Below are positions 7,101 to 13,682 of a stretch of 18,315 bases of DNA, piece after piece (the first letter of the stretch is position 1; each line of letters starts with the position of its first letter). This DNA comes from Clostridiales bacterium (lineage in GTDB: Bacteria; Bacillota; Clostridia; Oscillospirales; Acutalibacteraceae), in assembly GCA_019415945.1 (NCBI GenBank), contig DXYF01000013.1:1-18315 (forward strand). The letters run 5' to 3'. Below the pieces are notes generated by a model. It did no database searches. It saw only the letters and a list, made by a program, of their open reading frames with translations, and was not told where the DNA came from. Made by a program: the position numbers and the translations under genes.

Positions 7101-10094
7101 TGTGTTATCGTTAAAACTATAAGTTTCCCAATTTTCAACAGAAGAAAGGTCCTCTTCTGTTAAAACCTTTACACTCTCCCTATCTTTACTGCTCATTATG
7201 TAGTATTCAATCGACTTTAAGCCTGATTCAAATTCGCTGTTTGATTCATCAATCGCTTTAATTTGAACCTCAGTTTCGTCATCGCCGAACAAACCGAAGC
7301 TTAAAACCTTTATTATATCGGTAAATATATTATCATCTTTGATTATTTCACCTGTAGGTGCCGTAACATCAATCTTAATATCCGTTGATATAATATCGGT
7401 TACTGCGTTTTTCTTCTCCTCATCCTGCCCCACATACCTAAGTACAAATCTTGGATTTTTTGTATTTTCTTTAAGCTCAAGACTGTCCTCAAAAGCGAGC
7501 CTGTCGTCAAAGATAACTTGATCATCATCGGTATTAACAAGTGAAATCTGATAATCCTCTCCGACATTTATTTTTACACTGCTGTTAAAACTATGAGCAT
7601 TATTTTCAACAGAGCTTCCTGAAAGACAATCATAAATGCTAAAATTAACAGGAAGTTCCAGCAAGCTGACATTTAGTTTATATTCAGCTTCTGCACTGTT
7701 GTAACATTCGTCCTCAGCAATAGCTGCAACAATCGTTGCCTCTCCTGTATTTTTTACTGTTATATCTCCGTTTGAATCTATAACCGCACCGCAAGAATTA
7801 TTGTCCGGCTTAACAGAATAGGTTACATCACCGTCCTCATATCCGTCAGGTCTTAAAGGCGTGTGTGACTGTCCGAGATACATTCCTTTTTCAGAAAAAT
7901 GATATTTCCAATTTCTGTCGGACTTATTTACGGTAAGCACAAAGCTTGCTTTGCTCTCATTGTACCTGTCACCGGCTTCTTTTTTAGAAGATATTGTAGT
8001 TTTGCCTGCTTTTTTTATTGTTATTGTACCGTCTTCACTGATCTCTGCAACATCGGGATCGGAAGATGCATAACTTACATTTGAATTGTCTGTATATTCG
8101 CTTGTTGCCGAAACCTTAACAATGTTATTGTTATCACCGTATGTTACAATGTAATTTCCGTCAATATCTTTAAATTTAAAGCTGTTATCATCAGCTTTTT
8201 GAACAGTAATAAAAATTACAGTCTTTGCCTCACTATAATTGTTACTCTTTGGGACTGCCGTAATTGTAATTTGAGCATTTCCCGAACGGTTCAATTTTAC
8301 TTTTCCGGTACTGTCGACGGTTACCACCGCTTCGTCAATATTATTTCCTGACAAATCAGTGTTTGATGATACCTCATACGACAAAGTGTAATCCTCTTTA
8401 TTAAGTGTCACATCTCCGCATTTTACAAATGGTTTAAGCTCTAACGACTTGTCCTCGGCGTATACTTCATTAACAGTGCCGTTTTCAAACGGAGTGCTTA
8501 CCGACAATACGCCCTTGGTTACAGCACAGTCAAAGTACGAGCTGCCCGTATAATTTCGGCTCGTTATTTTTGCAGTAACGGTAACAACCTCATCCGATAC
8601 AGCAACAGGTGTCACAATACATTTTTTTACATTTCCTAAATCGGCTTTAACAGTTGCTATATCACTGTTTGACGAACTGTATTCAATATTTAAGCCCTCT
8701 AAATCATCTAAATTAACAATTTCATTTTCATATACTGTGCCATACGGTATATCAGCCTGTTGTGTGCGGGCAAATTTTACATCATCTGACAATTTTGCCG
8801 GTATAATTTTTACAGTATAAGTACACGGCTCAGCCAAATGATACTCGCCGTAATAATCATCTTCTGCCACATAAGCTTCTACCGTTACGGAACCCGCATT
8901 TTTTACTGTAAGTTCTCCGGTAACAGAATTAATTTCTGCTGTATTTTCGGGGGATTGTTCTGTTATTTTGTAATTTAAAACAGCATCCGTCTCATCTTCA
9001 GCGTTGTATGAGGCAGAGTTTGTATATTTTCCGTTTGATTTATAAGTAATATCATCCGGGTTTTGTTCTGCAAAGCTTATTCTGCCTGATCTATTTCCCT
9101 TTGCAACATTAATTGTATATGAGGCTTCATATACTGCATTATCCTCAAGCGTTGCACAAACGGTAATGGTTCCGGGTTTTATAATATCAATATTATCCCC
9201 GTTTATTTGTGCAATGTCATCACCTTGTGTTATTTCATAATTTGCATTTTCATATTTTGTAATTTTTTGAAGAGGTACAGTTAATCCATTGCTGAATGTA
9301 TAACTCTCCTGTTTGTTTTCAAATACAAAGTCATTAATTACATTTACTGTAAAACTAATATTGTTTTCTTCATCACTCTGACCTGCAATATCCCTTACTT
9401 TTAAGGTTAATAAGTGTACGCCTTCTGTACTTGCCGTATATTTAACGATATTATTATCGGGATCAGAGCCGTCAAATGACGCGATAAGATTATCGCCTTC
9501 ATACAAATCTGCCGTAACGCCGTATTCTTTCAGCGTGCCGCTTACTGTTATATTGCTTAGGTCAAGCAATATAACATTTTCACCAAGCTTCACACTGAAT
9601 TCGCCGCTCTGCGGTGAATCAACAGAAGCATACTCATAATCTGACAATTCATAAGATGTCTGGCTGCCAATCATTTCATAGTACAAAACATCAGTTGTCA
9701 CATTATTTTTATAAATGTCATTGGGTGTAATTTTAATATCTGCATTATCACTGTTTTCGTTCCAGTAATTTTGTTTGGTAAACAGAACGCCGTCAAATGC
9801 AGTATTCACATTAAATTTCCAAAAATTATACTGTCTTCCGTTTTGAGCGAAACTCTTAACAAGTTGTCCGTCAGACCAATTACCGGAATTCTCCGTCCAG
9901 GAATAAAGATATACCGGATTACTCAGGTCATCTGTCATAAAATAAACAATTTCTTCATTGTTTGCACTTGCATCCGTCTGATTACCCGCTGCAAAAACAG
10001 ACATCAATGACAATGAAAAAGTTGACATTATAATCAAAACCGACAACAAAAGAGAAACCGCTTTAAAAACCAATGAAAAATTTTTTCTAATCAT
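1161..10094 (-). CDS. Giant Ig-like repeat surface protein (2977 residues), C-terminally membrane-anchored
   Basis: Probably a cell-surface adhesin or matrix-binding protein. A signal peptide (about residues 1-36, ending VFAAG) leads to a module at about 47-125 (YFMTDD, VYLYSW, GVLFTKQNYW) that resembles the starch-binding CBM26 fold. Big_2/MBG-like Ig repeats follow (about 260-840, with S-SD-x-VA-x-I and DG-x-ITI-x-x-AG patterns). A long series of Ig-like domains runs to about 2880, joined by thirteen D-x-T-x-P-type linkers (DTTAP, DRTAP, DNTKP and similar), many with the YY-x-x-x-R-TA-x-I-TV signature. A hydrophobic helix at about 2946-2968 and a KKR tail anchor it; no LPXTG sortase motif is present. 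The start has AGGAGG 6 bases upstream (10101-10106) and lies 14 bases after the previous gene. Ligand and any carbohydrate binding are inference. Confidence 0.93.
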   Translation of the reverse strand: MIRKNFSLVFKAVSLLLSVLIIMSTFSLSLMSVFAAGNQTDASANNEEIVYFMTDDLSNPVYLYSWTENSGNWSDGQLVKSFAQNGRQYNFWKFNVNTAFDGVLFTKQNYWNENSDNADIKITPNDIYKNNVTTDVLYYEMIGSQTSYELSDYEYASVDSPQSGEFSVKLGENVILLDLSNITVSGTLKEYGVTADLYEGDNLIASFDGSDPDNNIVKYTASTEGVHLLTLKVRDIAGQSDEENNISFTVNVINDFVFENKQESYTFSNGLTVPLQKITKYENANYEITQGDDIAQINGDNIDIIKPGTITVCATLEDNAVYEASYTINVAKGNRSGRISFAEQNPDDITYKSNGKYTNSASYNAEDETDAVLNYKITEQSPENTAEINSVTGELTVKNAGSVTVEAYVAEDDYYGEYHLAEPCTYTVKIIPAKLSDDVKFARTQQADIPYGTVYENEIVNLDDLEGLNIEYSSSNSDIATVKADLGNVKKCIVTPVAVSDEVVTVTAKITSRNYTGSSYFDCAVTKGVLSVSTPFENGTVNEVYAEDKSLELKPFVKCGDVTLNKEDYTLSYEVSSNTDLSGNNIDEAVVTVDSTGKVKLNRSGNAQITITAVPKSNNYSEAKTVIFITVQKADDNSFKFKDIDGNYIVTYGDNNNIVKVSATSEYTDNSNVSYASSDPDVAEISEDGTITIKKAGKTTISSKKEAGDRYNESKASFVLTVNKSDRNWKYHFSEKGMYLGQSHTPLRPDGYEDGDVTYSVKPDNNSCGAVIDSNGDITVKNTGEATIVAAIAEDECYNSAEAEYKLNVSLLELPVNFSIYDCLSGSSVENNAHSFNSSVKINVGEDYQISLVNTDDDQVIFDDRLAFEDSLELKENTKNPRFVLRYVGQDEEKKNAVTDIISTDIKIDVTAPTGEIIKDDNIFTDIIKVLSFGLFGDDETEVQIKAIDESNSEFESGLKSIEYYIMSSKDRESVKVLTEEDLSSVENWETYSFNDNTGESEIIKVSDDVYTVIYVRLTDNFGNVSYISTNGIVYENTAPHIKTENPKIDGQFGYYYNDINVNVKVTDTDNDAVSSGIKSVAYKIFADGNELDSGRIYSNEKEDSSVGELNNLNFIIEVKENNYDNVYYTVTAVDNCGNEATYTSESFRVMAKPEARVIFTAYCTDNCCDLGDGYKIHNHAVTAEICLPNNEKCNDAILNDENNIYDKAIKNFYAAESISIEDDWILKDDCWVKKVTFADGKYDYSNSNLEFDGVKAVQDSSLLSFIVDTTAPEVEISFDNNSPVRESYYNGSRTATITVDDQNFVGLDGIFEITAVDSDGEELANAVPEVVWSEDGKTAKVVFSEDANYTFSCNEEKLVDLAGNKAELTYKDGTKNYDSFTVDNTKPSDMKITYKENESIFSTFAQLISKLTNGYVHFGDTVTVTVEVKDAISPIDRFVYSAPLADDAGVGSEGIDETTVAKATVDEATFDEATSDQIISNQKVLSNFIVYNKQKNTYKISFDIAPEYKGKIQVRAYDKADNYIESDENGIVVSSAKPVISIDAGEPQNTYEGISYYSGDIPISVTVEDFNFDSSKVEISEETLYNGENKTTVIDAENLTWTNIEGTNKYIAEFALSGGKANGEGLETLKVNYTNNSGHSADEAVAENMIIDRTAPNVKISFDNNFSVRESYYKGSRTATITVDDENFKGTDGMFEVNAVDGSGNKLESAVTEVVWTDDKNAEAVFSEDANYTFSCNEEKLVDLAGNRANVTYASGTKNYDSFTVDNTKPSDMKITYRENESIFSTFAQLLSKLTNGYVYFGDTVTVTVEVKDATSPIDRFVYSAPLANDAGVGSSEIERTIDRNVHFDESSGMYSVSFNIDPEYKGKIQVRAYDKADNYIESDENGIVVSSAKPVISIDAGEPQNTYEGISYYSGDIPISVTVEDFNFDSSKVEISEETLYNGENKTTVIDAENLTWTNIEGTNKYIAEFALSGGKANGEGLETLKVNYTNNSGHSADEAVADDMIIDRTAPKVIISYNSDTFKNDKYYANGRTATLTVTDDNFVGTKNMVSITAVDKNSKQIDKVPEINWENNTKGKINFSEDAYYTFNLNNETFVDLAGNKAECYYSDSALNPHEFVVDKTKPDNAKVTVKDKNGNVLGNAKTDSIVTGIVFDNYSNASVEISLQADDNLTGVNCYYYISSKELSKNEIEAVSDSLWTRYNGKFNISPDKKFVVYAKACDKSENTTYFSSDGIILDSTNPEIDGIAPQIKLNASSDKPMTDVNNNDIYNGDVVVDYTVSDPVINNTCSGLNASNLRYEITNNGVVTQQGVLDGKTENFDGHMSKMTGQIRVDSSLNNSNNVKLTVYAQDNSDNKSSEEYSLKIDITAPEISVAYSNNNADSGNYFKESRTASITVRERNFNSEEVKINITKDGQKFLPNLRWTHSGNSSSDSYTHTATIVYSDDADYTFDISYTDEAGNVCRNISYGDSVSPKDFTVDRTAPVVSVSYDNNSAQNNNYYNKQRIATITINEHNFDASRVNYNIIAEDNGKAVTAPTISAWSNSGDIHTATITYSEDAHYHFSFDYTDLAGNNSNIIRDEEFYVDTTAPEIVIKGINYKSANNGDDGNIGFTITATDTNFDSSAFKREFLQVSINGQDTNVDNIGKSRLITNGMEYTVENISDDGVYSIKCSVTDKAGNTTSEIKINNEQNKQVEEELVLFSVNRHGSTFMLDDDTKEIVETGYIKEIKNDIKIIEINPDTVNDYVLTLNKGSQKPMVLSNGDNYTRESSTNENSWSTYTYTIKASCFAEEAAYSLSLTTQDRANNKSYSTTSNPEYSDEPLAKVDFVIDRTSPEVVVTNLESNGRYNTEKQSVKIIAKDENVLDSLKIVLNGETYREYNADELAENKGEILIDIESSQSLQTMDIIAVDAANNSTDDSEDSRVHFSNFLITTNFWIQFVNNTVALIISISVILLLVAATVFIVIKKRSNNKAQ
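4051..5121 (-). repeat. Second copy of the internal repeat of the giant gene
   Basis: This block encodes about residues 1658-2015, from an Ig-like domain opened by DRTAPNVKISFDNN to the one opened by DRTAPKV. It repeats the block at 5122-6270. Positions 4096-4505 match 5167-5576 base for base (410 bp, offset 1071), whereas the rest differs at roughly one base in ten. Relative to the first copy it lacks about 26 codons in the linker near 4530-4600. Confidence 0.9.
5122..6270 (-). repeat. First copy of the internal repeat of the giant gene
   Basis: This encodes about residues 1275-1658: a YYNGSRTATITV Ig-like domain, the DNTKPSDMKITY domain, and the domain containing SKVEISEETLYNG. It is the upstream partner (in reading direction) of 4051-5121. 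It carries an extra segment at about 5650-5730 rich in Thr, Asp, Glu and Ala, including a 15-base tandem repeat that encodes DEATF-DEATS. Confidence 0.88.
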
Positions 10095-10100
10095 TATAAT

Positions 10101-10106
10101 CCTCCT
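10101..10106 (-). promoter_or_regulatory. Consensus ribosome binding site of the giant gene
   Basis: AGGAGG lies 6 bases before the ATG at 10092-10094, the strongest Shine-Dalgarno match in the operon. It supports the annotated start and suggests that the longest gene is well translated despite its last position in the unit. Confidence 0.85.
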
Positions 10107-10108
10107 CT

Positions 10109-10522
10109 TTACTTTTTAATATATTTATTAAAAACTCTACCGTTTAAAATGCAATGCAAATTAAACGCGAGATATATTATACTGATTAACGCCGTATAAA
10201 CAATGCTGTTGCTGAATTTAAATACAGAAAGAGCAATTATCGTTATCAAACCGATAATTAAAACAATATCGCTGAAAAAAGCATATTTGTTTGTAAAAAA
10301 ACTTATCAACGCAAGCTTTCGTTTTGCCTTGTCTTTTCTAACGCTTTTATATGTTAAAATCAAAAATATGTAGCCAATTAAAGCGGATAACCAAAATACA
10401 GCCGATACAATTAACGGAAACAGCTTTTGAACGCCCGAACTTTCAAGATTAACAAAAGCTGTCAAAAACACACAAGCACCGGAAATACATATCAATAAAA
10501 TCGATATATATAATTTTTTCAT
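10109..10522 (-). CDS. Small four-helix membrane protein, unknown function
   Basis: This 137-residue protein consists almost entirely of four hydrophobic segments (about residues 4-24, 33-57, 84-103 and 107-126). A basic cytoplasmic loop with KSVRKDKAKRK sits between helices two and three, and the C-terminus is basic. The basic loop suggests both ends are cytoplasmic. GGGGGAG lies 7 bases before the ATG. It is tightly packed between the Thr-tail membrane protein (21-base gap) and the giant surface protein (14-base gap), so it belongs to the same operon and may help export, insertion or membrane organisation of that system. No catalytic motif is visible and I do not recognise the family. Confidence 0.85.
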   Translation of the reverse strand: MKKLYISILLICISGACVFLTAFVNLESSGVQKLFPLIVSAVFWLSALIGYIFLILTYKSVRKDKAKRKLALISFFTNKYAFFSDIVLIIGLITIIALSVFKFSNSIVYTALISIIYLAFNLHCILNGRVFNKYIKK

Positions 10523-10543
10523 ATCTTTACTCCCCCAGTCTGC

Positions 10544-11101
10544 CTATGCAATGATTTGATTGCTGTCATGCAATGTTATTTCTAATCGAATTGAGAAAAA
10601 TACATTATCTACAGGAACGGATTGCACCAGAACTTTAGTTTCATCACCAAGCAAAGTAGTTTGACCGTAATACTCAGAATCAGTCGATATTACAGTTTCG
10701 TCACTTAAATTAACTTCATTATCAAAACCTGTGCTTTGCGTACCGCTCACAAGCACCTGTGTTTCATCTGACTCAAATACTGCAAGCTTAGCCGTTGTAA
10801 GATCAGGTCTTGAGCTTTCGGTTATCGGCGAGCTTATTTTTTCGGAGTTTCCCGTCATAGGTTCGGTAATTTTTCCCCGCTTAACATTTGCCTTAGATGT
10901 TTTATAAGTCTTTTCTCCGCTCAAAGTGTTTTGCACTCTAATATTTGCTATTGCTTTTCTCGCATTTGAACCGTTTAAATCTCCGATTGTTTGAGGAACT
11001 TTGAGCAAAATAAAAAGCACTGCAGACAACACAAAAAATACACTTGCCGCAACAATTCCGATATAAAAAATCGTAATAAACTGTTCATAAGTTAAATTCA
11101 T
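10544..11101 (-). CDS. Single-pass membrane protein with repeated Thr motifs; candidate kinase substrate
   Basis: The 185-residue protein has one transmembrane helix (about residues 10-33), then a basic juxtamembrane stretch (IGDLNGSNARKAIANIR) that places the rest in the cytoplasm. The tail is rich in Thr, Ser, Asp and Glu and holds four similar segments: DETQVLV (112-118), SDETVIS (133-139), QTTLLG (147-152) and DETKVLV (153-159). Three of them have Leu three residues after a Thr, a spacing that FHA domains can recognise in phosphothreonine peptides. The gene starts 11 bases after the kinase gene ends, with GGTGG just upstream. I infer that it is a phosphorylated docking protein for the FHA protein encoded two genes earlier. 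No enzyme motif is present; a purely structural role remains possible. Confidence 0.88.
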   Translation of the reverse strand: MNLTYEQFITIFYIGIVAASVFFVLSAVLFILLKVPQTIGDLNGSNARKAIANIRVQNTLSGEKTYKTSKANVKRGKITEPMTGNSEKISSPITESSRPDLTTAKLAVFESDETQVLVSGTQSTGFDNEVNLSDETVISTDSEYYGQTTLLGDETKVLVQSVPVDNVFFSIRLEITLHDSNQIIA

Positions 11102-11112
11102 TTTTCCACCCG

Positions 11113-12885
11113 CTATCTGTAATCATCTTTTACCTTTTGTTTCAGTTCTTCAAACATATCCTCCCAATTACCGTAACTTCCGTCAATTTTAACATTGGTA
11201 AAATTATCATCAATCATTTTTTGCACGATTTTTCCCGACTTAGGATAAAAATCTCTTATTATACTTTCAACATCCTCTAATCTGTTTAATAACATATCCC
11301 GAGTAATGTTGGTACTAAGAGCTAATCCCTCCTGGTTAATCATATCTTCAATCTCATCAACTATCTCTTTGCACCCCAAAACCTTACTGTCACTATCCGC
11401 AGTCTTTAATGTTAAACTATACAAGTTATCCATCAAGCTCCATAATTCGTCATATTTCGCGGCAATATCAGACGACCTTGCCATCTGTTTTGATTTACAC
11501 TCCCCTATTGAATAATAAACCTCAACAAACTCATCCGTTTCGTCGGATAAATCATCTGAAGAATCCAAATACATCTTAAACCATTGTGCTGCCTCTGCTT
11601 CAGGATTATTGCTTGTTTTGCAGTAATACCAAATACTTATACCTACATCTTTGCAAAATTCTTTATATTTTTCAATGTTGTTTTTTTTAAACTGCTCAAG
11701 AGATGCGATTTTTCCCTGACTCACATTATTGCTGTCATACAGTTCTAATGATTCAAGTGATTTCAGCTGAGCCACCTCAAGCATTGATAAATTGTTATCT
11801 TCCATGTTACCCGAATCATCATACATTAAGTACAAATCAAGCAATCCCTTGTAGTATTCATAATTTGCAGGATCAAGTGATATTGCCTGCCTGTATGCTT
11901 TTTCTCTTTCATCTTTGCTTTTAGTTTCGTCCTCCGCCGCTACAATGTATGTATCAATATTCTCTGCCTTTTTATTTTCGGCACTGACAAAACCAAAGGC
12001 AGAAACACACAAACTGACTATAACCATAAAAATTGATGCAAAAAAAAGTATAAGCTTATTTATTTGCTTCCGTCTGTATTTCTCGTCTAATTGATCATAA
12101 TGCTCTAATGCGTACATTACCTCGGCACATGACTGATACCTATCGGACGGGTTAGGTTGTGTACATTTTAATATGATTTTTTCAAGACCTACAGAAAGCG
12201 AAGGATTTCTTTTTCTTATCGGTTCCATCACATACGGCTCTGTAGAGGGGTTATGATTTGTAACAAGATGATACATTGTAGCACCAAGACAGTATATATC
12301 TGTTCTTGCATCCGTTTTTGCGTTTGCACCAAACTGTTCGGGAGCAGCGTAACCTCTCGTTCCCAGACTGATTGTGTCTGCCGCATCTGCAACCTTGACC
12401 TCGCGTGCCGTACCGAAATCTATGAGCATTATATTGCCGTCCGGCTTGAGCATAATGTTTGCAGGTTTTAAATCCCTGTAAATAATAGGTTGTTCTCTTG
12501 TGTGAAGATAACCGAGCACATCGCAGAGCTGTTTTCCCCATTCGACTGCTTTTTCTTGTGATTGTGCACCGTACTCGTTAATAATCCTGCCTAAGTCGTT
12601 ACCCTCTATATAGTCCATTACAACAAGGTAAGTATCGTTTGTTTCGATAACATCTACAATAGTGGGAAGATTGGGATGAGAAAGCTTTTTAAGCATTTCG
12701 GTTTCAGCCATTAAGCTGTTTTTCTTTACCTCTAAGTTTTCTTCTCCGACCTTGCGAACTTCTTTAATTGCCCATGATTTATTGGCTCTTTCATTACGGG
12801 CAAGATAAACTACGCTCATTCCGCCTTTTCCGACAATATCAAGTATTCTGTATTTATTATCTACAAGCTGACCGATTTCTAACAT
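11113..12885 (-). CDS. Transmembrane Hanks-type Ser/Thr protein kinase with TPR-like outer region
   Basis: Transfers phosphate from ATP to Thr/Ser of partner proteins at the membrane. In this 590-residue reading the kinase domain (about 11-262) shows the glycine loop GKGGMSVVY (19-27), ATP-binding Lys41 in AIK, the catalytic loop YRDLKPAN with Asp138, DFG with Asp156, an activation loop with Thr171, Ser173 and Thr176, and APE at 181-183, so it should be active. A helix at about 277-300 crosses the membrane. The outer part (about 300-590) is helical and acidic with a TPR-like segment (EKAYRQAISLDPANYEYY); PASTA repeats, usual in PrkC/PknB, are absent. ATG at 12883-12885 is preferred over the adjacent GTG because AAGGAG then lies 7 bases upstream. 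It directly follows the PP2C phosphatase gene, its likely antagonist. Confidence 0.95.
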   Translation of the reverse strand: MLEIGQLVDNKYRILDIVGKGGMSVVYLARNERANKSWAIKEVRKVGEENLEVKKNSLMAETEMLKKLSHPNLPTIVDVIETNDTYLVVMDYIEGNDLGRIINEYGAQSQEKAVEWGKQLCDVLGYLHTREQPIIYRDLKPANIMLKPDGNIMLIDFGTAREVKVADAADTISLGTRGYAAPEQFGANAKTDARTDIYCLGATMYHLVTNHNPSTEPYVMEPIRKRNPSLSVGLEKIILKCTQPNPSDRYQSCAEVMYALEHYDQLDEKYRRKQINKLILFFASIFMVIVSLCVSAFGFVSAENKKAENIDTYIVAAEDETKSKDEREKAYRQAISLDPANYEYYKGLLDLYLMYDDSGNMEDNNLSMLEVAQLKSLESLELYDSNNVSQGKIASLEQFKKNNIEKYKEFCKDVGISIWYYCKTSNNPEAEAAQWFKMYLDSSDDLSDETDEFVEVYYSIGECKSKQMARSSDIAAKYDELWSLMDNLYSLTLKTADSDSKVLGCKEIVDEIEDMINQEGLALSTNITRDMLLNRLEDVESIIRDFYPKSGKIVQKMIDDNFTNVKIDGSYGNWEDMFEELKQKVKDDYR

Positions 12886-12892
12886 CACAATA

Positions 12893-12898
12893 CTCCTT
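12893..12898 (-). promoter_or_regulatory. Ribosome binding site deciding the kinase start
   Basis: AAGGAG lies 7 bases before ATG (12883-12885) but only 4 bases before the in-frame GTG at 12886-12888. This favours the ATG. The site overlaps the stop codon of the phosphatase gene, consistent with coupled translation. Confidence 0.75.
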
Positions 12899-13667
12899 AA
12901 TATGTTTTAATTAACGCAACGGTAATATTGTCTTTCTCCATTCGCTGTTTGTTAATGTTAATTAGCTCTAATGAATTTTTATTCATCACATTTTGGTCCC
13001 TTAAAATTTGACAATTAAAGTAACTGTAAATTTCGTCGTCTGAAATCAAGTGTCTGAATCCGTCACTGCAAAGCATATATGTAGCGTGCTGTATTGTTGT
13101 ACCGAAGAAAAAATCAGGAATAACTGTTTTTGACGCACCCACGCACTGAAGCAAAACACTTTGACGGGGATCATTTGCCGCCTGATTGTGTGTAATTCTT
13201 CCATATTTTAATTCCTGTGCCACCACCGTTTGATCTTCCGTAATTTGTCTGACACAATTGGAGATCTCATATATTCTGGTATCACCGACATTTGTAATGA
13301 AATATCTCTCCTGGGTAATTAAAATAACAGATACGGTCGTGCCTAAATTTATCCCCTCTGATCGCCCGTAATTTTGAATTTTTTCATTTTGGTCAAGTAT
13401 TATTTTGTTCCATTGTTCTTTAATTAAGCTGTCGGAAATACCTATTGACAAATCCTGAGGAAAATCTTTTTTGAACCAATTTGTAAACGCATGAAGCACA
13501 CTTGCACTTGCCATTTCCCCCTTTGCAAGTCCCCCCATACCATCGCAAATCACTGCAAAAGCGACAGGACCGATAGATGTATCTGCCACTAATACAGATA
13601 CACTGTCTTGGTTAGTTTTTCTGGTATTGCCTATATCAGAATTAGCACTAACAATAAAATCAATCAT
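12897..13667 (-). CDS. PP2C-family Ser/Thr protein phosphatase
   Basis: Removes phosphate from Ser/Thr of proteins using two divalent metal ions, in the cytoplasm. The 256-residue length is typical of bacterial PrpC/Stp enzymes, and the signature motifs are intact and in order: NQDS (Asp21), CDGMGG (Asp42, Gly43), LGTT near 109, VGDTR (Asp129), the TEDQTVVAQ segment, CSDGF (Asp202) and KDNIT (Asp246). No signal peptide or membrane segment is visible. The ATG is preceded by AGAGGA. It sits between the FHA gene (15-base gap) and the kinase gene (11-base gap), the common arrangement in which phosphatase and kinase control the same substrates. It most likely reverses phosphorylation of the FHA protein and the Thr-tail membrane protein; that pairing is inferred from position. 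Confidence 0.96.
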   Translation of the reverse strand: MIDFIVSANSDIGNTRKTNQDSVSVLVADTSIGPVAFAVICDGMGGLAKGEMASASVLHAFTNWFKKDFPQDLSIGISDSLIKEQWNKIILDQNEKIQNYGRSEGINLGTTVSVILITQERYFITNVGDTRIYEISNCVRQITEDQTVVAQELKYGRITHNQAANDPRQSVLLQCVGASKTVIPDFFFGTTIQHATYMLCSDGFRHLISDDEIYSYFNCQILRDQNVMNKNSLELININKQRMEKDNITVALIKTY

Positions 13668-13682
13668 TTTCAGTCCTCTTAA

